DNA of 15,161 bases from Pseudomonadota bacterium (GTDB taxonomy: Bacteria > Pseudomonadota > Alphaproteobacteria > Sphingomonadales > Sphingomonadaceae): NCBI GenBank assembly GCA_023386135.1, contig JAEWKG010000152.1, forward strand, positions 1 to 15,161. Reading direction: 5' to 3'. Shown here one piece after another: positions 7,339 to 15,108 of the stretch; position 1 is the stretch's first letter; every line of letters begins with the position of its first letter. A program made the position numbers and the translations under genes. The notes beneath the pieces were generated by a model that saw nothing but the letters and a program-made list of their open reading frames with translations, was not told the DNA's origin and did not search any database.

Positions 7339-7341
7339 TTG
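7326..7341 (+). promoter_or_regulatory. Ribosome site and TTG start of the ParA gene
   Basis: AGGGGGA (7326-7332) stands six bases before the TTG at 7339. The in-frame ATG at 7294 lacks such a site and would add 15 residues before the first beta strand. The TTG start gives MRVLALASQKGGSGKT, the usual distance to the P-loop in ParA proteins. Confidence 0.75.
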
Positions 7342-8058
7342 CGGGTACTGGCATTGGCTTCGCAGAAGGGGGGATCGGGCAAGACGACCCTGTCCGGGCA
7401 CCTCGCCGTGCAGGCGCAGCGCGCCGGTGCAGGGCCGGTGGTGCTGATCGACATCGATCCGCAAGGGTCACTCGCCGACTGGTGGAACGAGCGTGAGGCC
7501 GAGTACCCGGCGTTTGCCCAGACCACCGTCGCGCGGCTCGCCAGCGATCTCCAGGTGCTGCGCCAGCAGGGCTTCAAGCTCGCCGTCATCGACACCCCGC
7601 CCGCCATCACCATGGCGATCCAGTCGGTCATCGGCGTCGCCGAGCTGATCGTGGTGCCGACCCGTCCTTCCCCGCACGACCTGCGCGCCGTGGGCGCCAC
7701 CGTCGACCTGTGCGAGCGCGCCGGCAAGCCGCTGATCTTCGTGGTCAACGCCGCGACCCCCAAAGCCAAGATCACTTCGGAAGCTGCGGTCGCGCTGAGC
7801 CAGCACGGCACCGTGGCGCCGATCACGCTCCACCACCGCACCGATTTCGCCGCCTCGATGATCGATGGCCGCACCGTGATGGAAGTCGATCCCGAAGGCC
7901 GCTCGGCCGCCGAGATGACCGCGCTGTGGAACTACGTGTCGGATCGTCTCGAGAAGAACTTCCGCCGCACCGTGTTCGCCGCGCCGAACGCGATGGCTGC
8001 CGCTCCGGGCGCTGCCTATCGTCCCCAGGGCGGCTTCGGCCGCCGCGTCGCGCAGTAA
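7339..8058 (+). CDS. ParA-family ATPase resembling the type Ib class
   Basis: A 239-residue ATPase of the ParA/MinD superfamily. It has the deviant Walker A motif KGGSGKTT (10-17) with signature Lys10 and catalytic Lys15, then LIDIDPQGS near residues 35-43 and the Walker B-like VIDTPP. It lacks the N-terminal DNA-binding domain of type Ia ParA. The C-terminal part (RTDFAASMIDGRTVMEV, then DPEGRSAAEMTALW) resembles type Ib plasmid ParA and VirC1 proteins. A loose Ala/Pro/Arg tail ends the protein. ParA ATPases form dynamic gradients on the nucleoid that position DNA or protein cargo. The next gene, 33 bases downstream, encodes a ribbon-helix-helix protein, as expected for a type Ib pair. No replication gene is near, so plasmid partition is unlikely. 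The cargo is unknown. Confidence 0.9.
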   Translation: MRVLALASQKGGSGKTTLSGHLAVQAQRAGAGPVVLIDIDPQGSLADWWNEREAEYPAFAQTTVARLASDLQVLRQQGFKLAVIDTPPAITMAIQSVIGVAELIVVPTRPSPHDLRAVGATVDLCERAGKPLIFVVNAATPKAKITSEAAVALSQHGTVAPITLHHRTDFAASMIDGRTVMEVDPEGRSAAEMTALWNYVSDRLEKNFRRTVFAAPNAMAAAPGAAYRPQGGFGRRVAQ

Positions 8059-8091
8059 GCGCGAGAGCAGTCAAGAAAGGCCGGATCGCAG

Positions 8092-8604
8092 ATGGCCGAA
8101 GCCTCCTTCGCCTCGCTCAGCCCCACGCTGCTCGCTCGCAAGGGTGGCGCCAAGCCGGCGATGCGCCCGCAGCACGCCGCGCTCGCAGCAATGGCCGCCA
8201 CCGAGCCGATGACCGAACCCGCGCCCGAGCATCTCGAGGACCTCGGCTGGAACGACATGGGCGACGGTGAAATCGCGACCGCCAGCGCCGAGGTCTACCA
8301 ACTGACCCCGATGCCGCGTGTTCACGACGAAGCCGTGGTCGAAGCGCCGCGCCCTGTCGTGCGCGAGCAACAGGAACAGCTCGCCGAGCGCATCGTCGCC
8401 GCGCCGAAGCGCCGCCCCGCCGCCTCGCGCGCCGGCCGCGCCGCCTTCACGCTGCGGCTCGATGCCGACCGGCACCTCAAACTGCGGCTCGCCACCACCA
8501 TCAAGGGAATCAGCGCGCAGGCGCTGGTGACCGAAGCGCTCGATGCGCTGCTGGGCGCGATGCCCGAACTCGACACGCTTGCCGCGCAAGTGAAGCGGCA
8601 CTGA
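8092..8604 (+). CDS. Small protein with C-terminal ribbon-helix-helix, putative ParA partner
   Basis: A 170-residue protein with no named family that I recognise. The C-terminal part (about 118-153) reads FTLRLDADRHLKLRLATTIK, then GISAQALVTEALDALL. This is a short beta strand followed by two helices, the pattern of ribbon-helix-helix DNA-binding dimers such as ParG. The first 115 residues look disordered. They include a basic N-terminal cluster (LLARKGGAKPAMRP, 13-26) and an acidic patch with LEDLGWNDMGDGE. In type Ib partition systems the flexible N-terminus of the RHH partner stimulates ParA, so this layout fits a ParA activator and adaptor. The ATG at 8092 follows AAGAAAGG by 11 bases. 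It is 33 bases after parA and 26 before the TPR/SPOR gene, so the three genes are probably one operon. Confidence 0.75.
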   Translation: MAEASFASLSPTLLARKGGAKPAMRPQHAALAAMAATEPMTEPAPEHLEDLGWNDMGDGEIATASAEVYQLTPMPRVHDEAVVEAPRPVVREQQEQLAERIVAAPKRRPAASRAGRAAFTLRLDADRHLKLRLATTIKGISAQALVTEALDALLGAMPELDTLAAQVKRH

Positions 8605-8630
8605 TTCACGGGACCGAGAGGGGAAGTACG

Positions 8631-10019
8631 ATGACCACCCGCACGAACCGGACCGCTCGCATGCTGGCGCTCGCCGCCGGCACCGCGCTGGCTTCGACCG
8701 CGCTCGCGGGCTGCGCCACCCAGGCCGCGCCGCGCGCCGACCTGTCGGCCAGCCGCGCCGACGTCGCCATGCAGAAGGGCCGCGCCGGTGACGCCGTGGC
8801 CAATGCCGAAGCCGCCGTCCTCGCCGACCCGCGCAACGCCGGTTACCGCACGATGCTGGGCGCTGCCTACATGAAGGCGGGCCGCTTCCAGTCGGCCAAG
8901 ACCAGCTTCGACGACGCGATGGCGCTGGGCGACGAAAGCGCGCGCACCGTGCTCGGCTACGCGCTCGCCACGATCGCCGCGGGCGACCAGGCCGGCGCGG
9001 TCAAGGTGCTGAGCGACTACCAGGACGACATTCCTGCCGCCGACCTCGGTCTCGCGCTCGCGCTGGCCGGAGAGGCGCAGCAGGGCGTGTACGTGCTGTC
9101 GAACGCCGTGCGCGGCGGTGACGACAACCCCAAGACGCGCCAGAACCTTGCCTATGCGATGGCGCTCAACGGCAATTGGGCCGGTGCGCGCCTGATGGCC
9201 TCGGCCGACGTGCCCGCCGACCAGCTCGACAAGCGCATGGCGCAGTGGGCCGAGCTGGCGCAGGCCGAGCAGGGTACCACGCGCGTCGCGGCGCTGCTCG
9301 GCACCCACGCGGTGGCCGACGCGGGCCAGCCGGTCGAGCTCGCGCTCGCCAACAACCCGAGCAACCAGCAACTCGCCGCCGAAGCCGCCGCCACCAGCGC
9401 CGCGCCGGTGGCCGACGCCCGTCCGGCGCAGGACATGGCGCTGAGCGATGGCGAGCTGCCGCCGGTCGGCGCGATGGCGCTGCCGAACGCGCCCGCGCCG
9501 CAGCCGGTGGTCGCTGAAACACCCGTTGCCGCTCCGTCGGAGAACTTCGCGGCCGCCTTCGCCACTCCCAATGAGAACGGCGCCACCGCGGCGCAGATGA
9601 TCGCCGCGGCAGGCGAGTTCGTCTCGCAGCCGGTGGTCCAGGCCGTGCCGGAGCGTGTTGCTGCCGCGGAGCGGGTCAGCGCGCCCAAGCGCCCCGCCCC
9701 CCGCACAGTCACGGCCGCCGAACATACCGGCAGCCACCTCGTGCAGTTGGGCTCGTTCTCCAGCGAACAGGGCGCGCGCCGCGCCTGGGCGGTCTACGCC
9801 AAGCAGTTCCCGCAGCTGTCGAGCTTCGACATGGTGATCACCAAGGCGGTGGTCCGCGGCAAGACCTACTACCGGGTCAATGCCGGCGGCATGCAGCGCG
9901 CCGACGCCAGCCGCGTGTGCTCGTCGGTCCGCGGCCGCGGGCAGGAATGCTTCGCCTGGTCCGAAGGCCGCCCGCTGCCGGGCGCGGTCGGCACCGGCGC
10001 CCGCATGGCGCTGCGCTAA
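8631..10019 (+). CDS. TPR lipoprotein with C-terminal SPOR domain
   Basis: A 462-residue protein. The signal peptide ends in the lipobox LAGC (lipidated Cys28). Ala follows at +2, so sorting to the outer membrane is expected. TPR-like helical repeats cover about residues 40-240 (for example GRAGDAVANAEAAVLADPRN and GAAYMKAGRFQSAKTSFDDA), similar in style to TadD-type lipoproteins. A long Ala/Pro-rich linker (about 245-360) leads to a SPOR domain at about 367-447, starting GSHLVQLGSFSSEQGARRAW. SPOR domains bind septal peptidoglycan lacking stem peptides. A good ribosome site (GAGGGGAAG) precedes the ATG. It is the last gene before a strong terminator. It has the same broad plan (helical repeats, linker, SPOR) as the divergent Sel1/SPOR protein, on the other side of parA. 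Confidence 0.9.
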   Translation: MTTRTNRTARMLALAAGTALASTALAGCATQAAPRADLSASRADVAMQKGRAGDAVANAEAAVLADPRNAGYRTMLGAAYMKAGRFQSAKTSFDDAMALGDESARTVLGYALATIAAGDQAGAVKVLSDYQDDIPAADLGLALALAGEAQQGVYVLSNAVRGGDDNPKTRQNLAYAMALNGNWAGARLMASADVPADQLDKRMAQWAELAQAEQGTTRVAALLGTHAVADAGQPVELALANNPSNQQLAAEAAATSAAPVADARPAQDMALSDGELPPVGAMALPNAPAPQPVVAETPVAAPSENFAAAFATPNENGATAAQMIAAAGEFVSQPVVQAVPERVAAAERVSAPKRPAPRTVTAAEHTGSHLVQLGSFSSEQGARRAWAVYAKQFPQLSSFDMVITKAVVRGKTYYRVNAGGMQRADASRVCSSVRGRGQECFAWSEGRPLPGAVGTGARMALR

Positions 10020-10041
10020 CCGTTCAACCAGCCACCGAGCG

Positions 10042-10077
10042 AAAGGCCTCTTCCGGGTGACCGGGAGAGGCCTTTTT
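10042..10077 (+). terminator. Rho-independent terminator of the parA run
   Basis: AAAGGCCTCT (10042-10051) pairs fully with AGAGGCCTTT (10066-10075). The stem continues inward by one T-G pair and four G-C pairs to a GTGA tetraloop of GNRA type. Five T residues run from 10073 to 10077. It begins 23 bases after the TPR/SPOR stop and clearly ends that transcript. Confidence 0.93.
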
Positions 10078-10132
10078 CGTTGGAGGAACCGTTCCGACGC
10101 ATCATAGATTAGCTTGGGCAAGAAGGAGCCTC

Positions 10133-10825
10133 ATGATGTCCGACGCCGCCACCCTAGCCGCCAAGCGCGAACCGCGACCGGGCGAAAGCACCGAGTACAC
10201 CGCTGCCCGGACTGCGCTGCTGGCGGAGGAGATCGAACTGCAGCGCAAGATCGACGCCGTTTCCGCCCAGCGTGCGGCGCTGCCGCCGGGGCCGGTAATC
10301 GAAGCGGATTACCGCTTTCACGACATGAACGGCGAGACGGTGAGTTTGTCCGACCTGTTCGGCGCGCACGACACCCTGGTCACCTATTTCTGGATGTACG
10401 GCCCGCAGCGCGAGCGGCCCTGCCCGATGTGCACCAACCTGTTGGGGCCGCTCGACGCCAACGCCCCGGATATTGAGCAGCGCGCCTCGCTGGTGATCAT
10501 CGGCCGCAGTCCGGTCGAACGCCAGCTCGCCTTCGCGCAGGAACGGGGTTGGCAGCACCTCAAGTTCGTCCAGAGCGATGGCGACGCGTTCCCGATCGAT
10601 TTCGGCGGCTGGATACCCGAGGACGGATGGGAGTTCGCCTTCCTCGCCGTGTTCCGCAAGGATGGCGACAAGGTCCGCCTGTTCTGGATGGGCGAGATGA
10701 CCGGCGAAATGGCCGATCCCGGCAAGGATCCACGCGGCGGGGTGGACTTCGCCCCGCTGTGGAATGTGCTCGACGTGACACCCGAAGGCCGCGGCACCGA
10801 CTGGTACCCCAAGCTCTCGTACTAG
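10133..10825 (+). CDS. DUF899 thioredoxin-like protein
   Basis: A cytoplasmic 230-residue protein of the DUF899 family, which has a thioredoxin-like fold. The first 60 residues are helical and charged. The conserved core follows: DLFGAHDTLVTYFWMYGPQ, then ERPCPMCTNLLGPLD with a CxxC pair at Cys97 and Cys100, and later FAFLAVFRKDGDKVRLFW. The CxxC suggests redox activity, but no substrate is known to me. Two ATGs lie together (10133 and 10136). AAGGAG is 4 bases before the first and 7 before the second, so the second may be the true start. It has its own promoter space after the parA-run terminator. Its TAG stop overlaps the pyrC stop on the other strand. Confidence 0.88.
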   Translation: MMSDAATLAAKREPRPGESTEYTAARTALLAEEIELQRKIDAVSAQRAALPPGPVIEADYRFHDMNGETVSLSDLFGAHDTLVTYFWMYGPQRERPCPMCTNLLGPLDANAPDIEQRASLVIIGRSPVERQLAFAQERGWQHLKFVQSDGDAFPIDFGGWIPEDGWEFAFLAVFRKDGDKVRLFWMGEMTGEMADPGKDPRGGVDFAPLWNVLDVTPEGRGTDWYPKLSY

Positions 10826-12039
10826 AGCGCGACCCCGCCCTTGTAGAGCGCGACCACCCTGCCTTGCGTGGGCTGGCGGTCGAACGGCGTGTTGCCGGCG
10901 GTGGCCGCCATTTCGCGGCTGTCGACGACCCACGGGCGCTCGGGGTCGATCAGCGCGATGTCGGCTTCGGAGCCTTCGCGCAAGGCACCGGCATCGACTC
11001 CCAGCAACCGCGCCGGGTTCGCCGCGAGCAGCTCGAACGCGCGCGGCAGGTCGGTCACGCCGTCGCGGACGAGAGTCAGGGTCATGGCCAACAGGGTCTC
11101 GGCCCCCGCCATTCCGGGAGCGGCATCGGCGAACGGCAAGCGCTTGTCTTCCGGACCGCGCGGATCGTGGCCGCTGGCGATCACGTCGATCGTGCCGTCG
11201 GCGAGCGCTTCGCGGACTGCCTGTCGGTCGTCCTCGGAGCGGAGTGGTGGCGACAGGCGCGCGAAGGTACGAAAGTCCATCGTCGCGAGGTCGGACAGCA
11301 TGAAGTGCGCCGGCGTGGCCCCGGCGGTGACGCTGACGCCGCGCGCCTTGGCGGCCTTCACCAGCGCGAGCGCCGCGCGGGTCGTCACCTGACGGAAGTG
11401 AACCCGTGCCCCACTCATCTCGGCTAACGCGATGTCGCGCGCGACCGCGAGCGCCTCGGCCTGGGCCGGCGCGCTGGGGAGGCCGAGGCGGGTCGCCACG
11501 TCGCCCGCCGTCGCTACCGCGTTGCCGGTGAGGCCCGCATCCTCGGCGTGGCTCACCACCACCAGGTCGAGCATCTCCGCGTACTGGAGCAGGCGCAGCA
11601 TCACACCCGAATCGCTGATCCAGGTCCGTCCCGTCGCAATGGCCTTGGCCCCGGCGGCCTTCATCAAGGCGATCTCGGCCAACTCCCGGCCTTCCAGACC
11701 GACCGTCGCCGCGGCGAGCGGATGGACCCACAAGTCGGGCTTGCCGCTCTTGGCGATGAAGTTGACCCGCGCCGCGTAGTCGAGCGGCGGGTTCTGATCG
11801 GGCATCAAGGCCGCACGGGTGATGCCGCCGAAGCGGAACGCCGGCTTGTCGACCGCAAAGACGCCCAGATCGACGAGGCCTGGCGCTACCAGCAGACCCT
11901 TCGCTTCGAGCACCTCATCGCCCGCCTGCGCTTCGAAGCCTGCGATGCGGCCATCGGCCAGCCGCAGCGATCCATCGCGCACCCCATCGGGCAGGACCAG
12001 CCGGCCGCCGACGATCGCAAGCGGGCGCTGCTGCTTCAT
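10822..12039 (-). CDS. pyrC: Dihydroorotase-like protein lacking metal ligands (PyrC-type, probably non-catalytic)
   Basis: A 405-residue amidohydrolase-fold protein of the type I dihydroorotase group. Active enzymes have PGLVDxHVHLR; here the stretch is PGLVDLGVF (53-61), so both metal histidines (59 and 61) are Gly and Phe. The usual HxxH near 214-217 reads HFRQ, and the usual TDHAPH reads SGHDPR (289-294), losing the catalytic Asp and the last His. Asp143 and His164 (SHAED) remain. Such pseudo-dihydroorotases are known from Pseudomonas, where they stabilise aspartate transcarbamoylase. The ATG at 12039 overlaps the pyrB stop as ATGA, which supports stoichiometric production. An open extension to 12498 overlaps pyrB and is not real. 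A catalytic dihydroorotase must be encoded elsewhere. Confidence 0.92.
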   Translation of the reverse strand: MKQQRPLAIVGGRLVLPDGVRDGSLRLADGRIAGFEAQAGDEVLEAKGLLVAPGLVDLGVFAVDKPAFRFGGITRAALMPDQNPPLDYAARVNFIAKSGKPDLWVHPLAAATVGLEGRELAEIALMKAAGAKAIATGRTWISDSGVMLRLLQYAEMLDLVVVSHAEDAGLTGNAVATAGDVATRLGLPSAPAQAEALAVARDIALAEMSGARVHFRQVTTRAALALVKAAKARGVSVTAGATPAHFMLSDLATMDFRTFARLSPPLRSEDDRQAVREALADGTIDVIASGHDPRGPEDKRLPFADAAPGMAGAETLLAMTLTLVRDGVTDLPRAFELLAANPARLLGVDAGALREGSEADIALIDPERPWVVDSREMAATAGNTPFDRQPTQGRVVALYKGGVAL

Positions 12040-13061
12040 GCCCAGCCCTCCACCCCACGCCGGCGGCGGGTGAGCACGTCGAGGCAGGCCATGCGGATCG
12101 CGACGCCCATCTCGACCTGGCCGGTGATGATCGAGCGGTCGAGCGCGTCGGCCACCTCGCTGTCGATCTCGACCCCGCGGTTCATCGGTCCCGGGTGCAT
12201 GACCAGCGCATCGGGCGCCGCCCGCGCCAGACGCTTGCGGGTCAGGCCATAGAGATGGTGATACTCGCGCGCGGAAGGCACGAACTGGCCGTTCATCCGC
12301 TCGGTCTGCAGCCGCAGCATCATCGCCACGTCCGCGCCCTCGAGCGCCCGGTCGAAGTCGGTGAAGGCGGTCACGCCCATCGCCTCGACATGGCTCGGCA
12401 GCAGCGAGGGCGGCGCGCACACCCGCACACTGGCGCCGAGCGCCTGCAGGCACAGGATGTTCGAGCGCGCAACGCGGCTGTGCAGCACGTCGCCGCAAAT
12501 CGTAACGGTGAGGCCAGTGAAATCGTCTGCCGCCTGCCCGCGCGCGCGCAACGCATGGCGCAGCGCCAGCGCATCAAGCAGGCCCTGCGTCGGGTGCTCG
12601 TGCTGCCCGTCACCGGCATTGAGCACCGGGCAATCGACCTTGTCCGCGATCAGCGCAGTCGCACCGCTGCTGCCGTGGCGGATGACGATCGCATCGGGCC
12701 GCATCGCATTGAGCGTGATCGCCGTGTCGATCAGGGTCTCGCCCTTTTTCACGCTCGACTGCGCGGCGTGCATGTTGACCACGTCCGCTCCGAGGCGCTT
12801 GCCGGCGATCTCGAAGCCCAGCAGTGTGCGGGTGGAGTTCTCGAAGAACGCGTTGATCACCGTCAGCCCGGCGAGCAGATCGGTGCGCTTGGCCGCGCCG
12901 CGGTTCAATTCGACCCACTGTTCCGCCTCGTCGAGCAGGAACAGGATCTCGTGCCGCTCCAGCCGACTAATCGCCAGCAGGTCGCGGTGCGGGAAGGCGC
13001 GCGCGCCAGCCGGATACCGGCTCGCGGTGCGAGAGTTTGCCGCCGATGTCATTGAAGCCAT
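12036..13061 (-). CDS. pyrB: Aspartate carbamoyltransferase catalytic subunit
   Basis: Catalyses carbamoyl phosphate plus L-aspartate to N-carbamoyl-L-aspartate, the committed step of pyrimidine synthesis. The 341 residues show the carbamoyl-phosphate motif FFENSTRT (72-79), the Ser/Lys loop SSVKKGET (102-109), RHGSSG (128-133), HEHPTQGLLDAL with HPTQ at 156-159, and HPGPMNRG near residue 290. The N-terminus is about 20 residues longer than the E. coli chain. ATGs at 13061 and 13052 are both possible and neither has a strong ribosome site. No pyrI regulatory subunit is present. The next gene encodes a degenerate dihydroorotase, as in PyrB-PyrC' complexes. It is divergent from sppA with a 78-base gap. 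Confidence 0.96.
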   Translation of the reverse strand: MASMTSAANSRTASRYPAGARAFPHRDLLAISRLERHEILFLLDEAEQWVELNRGAAKRTDLLAGLTVINAFFENSTRTLLGFEIAGKRLGADVVNMHAAQSSVKKGETLIDTAITLNAMRPDAIVIRHGSSGATALIADKVDCPVLNAGDGQHEHPTQGLLDALALRHALRARGQAADDFTGLTVTICGDVLHSRVARSNILCLQALGASVRVCAPPSLLPSHVEAMGVTAFTDFDRALEGADVAMMLRLQTERMNGQFVPSAREYHHLYGLTRKRLARAAPDALVMHPGPMNRGVEIDSEVADALDRSIITGQVEMGVAIRMACLDVLTRRRRGVEGWA

Positions 13062-13139
13062 GCCCTTGGTCGAGCGTCATGGGTCGGTCAAGTGCATTCG
13101 GGTGGCGCGAGCGCGCGCGAGACCCTATCAGCAGCGCAG

Positions 13140-15041
13140 ATGAGCACCGAAAATCCCGACGGAATGTCGTTCCCCCGCAAGGTCTGGCACCTGATCGTCG
13201 CCGTCAAGGATGGCCTCAGCCTCGCCTTCCTGCTGCTGTTCTTCTTCGCGCTCTACGCGATCCTCACCGCCCGCCCCAGCCCGGCGGCGGTGCGCGAAGG
13301 AGCGCTGCTGCTGCAGCTCGACGGCACCATCGTCGAGGAGAAGAGTCAGCCCGGCCTCCTGAACACGCTGATCTCAGGCAAGGCGCCCGCGGGCGAATAC
13401 GACGTGCAGGAATTGGTGCACGCGATCGACGCCGCGGCCAAGGACGACCGGATCAAGGCGGTGGTGCTCGACCTGTCGCGCTTCGTCGGTGGCGGGCAGG
13501 TGCACATCGAAGATGTCGGCGCGGCGCTCGACCGGGTGCGCGCGGCGAAGAAGCCGGTGCTGACTTGGGCGGTCGCCTACACCGACGACGGCGTGCTGCT
13601 CGCCAGCCACGCGAGCGAGGTGTGGGTCGATCCGATGGGCGGCGCGGCGGTGATCGGCCCGGGCGGCAATCACCTCTACTACGGCGAGCTGCTCAAGAGG
13701 CTCGACGTCAACGCGCGGGTGTACAAGGTCGGCACCTACAAGAGCGCGGTCGAGCCCTACCTGCTCGACGGCATGTCGGCGCCGGCGCGTGAGAATTACA
13801 CCCAGCTCTACGGCTCCCTGTGGAGCCAGTGGCAGGACAACGTCGCCAAGGCGCGGCCTAAGGCCAAGGTCGCCGCGGTCACCTCCGATCCGGTCCGCTG
13901 GTTCAAGGCGGCCAATTTCGATGCAGCGACGGTGGCCAAGAATGCCGGCCTCGTCGACCGGCTGGGCGACAAGGTCGCGTTCGGCCAGCGGGTCGCGCAG
14001 ATCGCGGGCAGCGATCGGTGGGACGACATGCCCGGCGCCTACGCCAAGACCGATCTCGATCCGTGGCTGGCGGACAACCCGCTCGATGATGACGGGAAGA
14101 CAATCGGGGTGGTGACCATCGCGGGCGAAATCGTCGATGGCGACGCCGGCCCCGGTACCGCGGGCGGCGACCGCATCGCCAAGGTGCTCGACGAAGCGCT
14201 CGACGACGATCTCAAGGGCCTCGTGGTGCGGGTCGATTCGCCCGGCGGGTCGGTGCTGGCGAGCGAGGTCATTCGCCGCGCAATCCTGCGCTACCGCGCC
14301 AAGGGCATCCCGGTCGCGGTGTCGATGGGCAACGTCGCGGCCAGCGGCGGGTACTGGGTCTCCACGCCCGCCCAGCGCATCTTCGCCGAGCCCGACACGA
14401 TCACTGGCTCGATCGGCATCTTCGCGGTGGTGCCGACATTCGAGAAGGCGGCGGCGAAGTGGGGCGTGCACTCCGACGGAGTGAAGACCACCCCGCTATC
14501 GGGCCAGCCCGACCTGATTGGCGGCATGCCCCCCGAGGCGGACGCGCTGCTGCAGGGCACGATCGAGGATGGCTACCGCAACTTCCTCAGCCGCGTCGCG
14601 GCGTCGCGCAAGATCAGCCCGGCACAAGTCGACGCGATCGGCCAGGGCCGGGTATGGGACGGCGGCACCGCGCGGCAGATCGGGCTGGTCGACCAGTTCG
14701 GCGGACTAAGTGACGCAGTCGCGTGGGTCGCCAAGCAGGCCAAGCTCGGCGACGGCGAATGGCACGCCGAGTATCTCGGCGAGGAGCACCGCAGCACCGA
14801 CACCCTGCTGCGCCGCCTGCTGGTCGGCGACAGCGGCGCGCGCGCCGGCGCGAACGACGTGTTCGCGGCGATCGCCGGGCGGCAGCAGTCGCTCCTCGCG
14901 CAAGTCCTCTCCGATGCGGGACGATTGGCGCACGCAGAGGGGATGCAGGCGTATTGCATTGAATGTGCAGGCACGGTGCACGCCTCTCCCGCCGTCGCGC
15001 CGCAGGGGTGGCTGGCGAGGCTGGTCGCACTCGTCAATTGA
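13140..15041 (+). CDS. sppA: Signal peptide peptidase SppA, long (67 kDa-type) form
   Basis: A membrane-anchored serine protease that degrades cleaved signal peptides in the inner membrane. The 633 residues match the long, two-domain (tandem S49) type. A single membrane segment lies at about 26-42 (LSLAFLLLFFFALYAIL). The general base is Lys201 in TYKSAVEPYL of the first domain. The nucleophile is Ser402 in GNVAASGGYW of the second domain, after VRVDSPGGSVLASE. This split Lys/Ser dyad is the known E. coli arrangement. The ATG at 13140 is chosen over an upstream in-frame GTG at 13092 that only adds a polar leader; an ATG at 13164 is also possible. Ribosome sites are weak at all three. The gene is followed by a tRNA. 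Confidence 0.95.
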   Translation: MSTENPDGMSFPRKVWHLIVAVKDGLSLAFLLLFFFALYAILTARPSPAAVREGALLLQLDGTIVEEKSQPGLLNTLISGKAPAGEYDVQELVHAIDAAAKDDRIKAVVLDLSRFVGGGQVHIEDVGAALDRVRAAKKPVLTWAVAYTDDGVLLASHASEVWVDPMGGAAVIGPGGNHLYYGELLKRLDVNARVYKVGTYKSAVEPYLLDGMSAPARENYTQLYGSLWSQWQDNVAKARPKAKVAAVTSDPVRWFKAANFDAATVAKNAGLVDRLGDKVAFGQRVAQIAGSDRWDDMPGAYAKTDLDPWLADNPLDDDGKTIGVVTIAGEIVDGDAGPGTAGGDRIAKVLDEALDDDLKGLVVRVDSPGGSVLASEVIRRAILRYRAKGIPVAVSMGNVAASGGYWVSTPAQRIFAEPDTITGSIGIFAVVPTFEKAAAKWGVHSDGVKTTPLSGQPDLIGGMPPEADALLQGTIEDGYRNFLSRVAASRKISPAQVDAIGQGRVWDGGTARQIGLVDQFGGLSDAVAWVAKQAKLGDGEWHAEYLGEEHRSTDTLLRRLLVGDSGARAGANDVFAAIAGRQQSLLAQVLSDAGRLAHAEGMQAYCIECAGTVHASPAVAPQGWLARLVALVN

Positions 15042-15108
15042 GGCGCTTGCCAAGCCCGCGGGCCGGTGGCAAAGGCGCGCCCCTGTCCCGGCCACTGGCC
15101 GCTCGGAC
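15042..15108. other. sppA-tRNA gap with weak hairpin potential
   Basis: This 67-base GC-rich gap can form TTGCCA (15047-15052) against TGGCAA (15067-15072), with the palindrome GCCCGCGGGC inside. There is no T-tract, so a terminator for sppA is only possible. The tRNA promoter is expected here but no clear -35/-10 is seen. Confidence 0.25.

Noticed and set aside
7339..8604. ParA/RHH as a plasmid or integrated-element partition locus
   Set aside because: No replication, integrase, transfer or toxin genes occur nearby, flanking genes are ordinary chromosomal ones, and base composition matches the surroundings.
8322..10121. 599-codon minus-strand frame opposite the RHH and TPR/SPOR genes
   Set aside because: It has low-complexity, Arg/Gly/His-rich composition, crosses a strong terminator and two genes with clear domains, and has no family signature.
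10823..10855. Short direct repeat TAGAGCGCGACC at the end of pyrC
   Set aside because: Two 12-base copies within 33 bases fall in the coding end of pyrC and the overlapping stops. They are too short and too GC-biased to indicate a repeat element.
10154..11731. 525-codon minus-strand frame opposite the DUF899 gene and overlapping pyrC
   Set aside because: It reads a wrong frame of pyrC and the antisense of DUF899. Both real genes have family motifs and this frame has none.
12040..12498. N-terminal extension of the pyrC frame
   Set aside because: It fully overlaps pyrB in another frame. The ATGA overlap at 12036-12039 and the family N-terminus fix the start at 12039.
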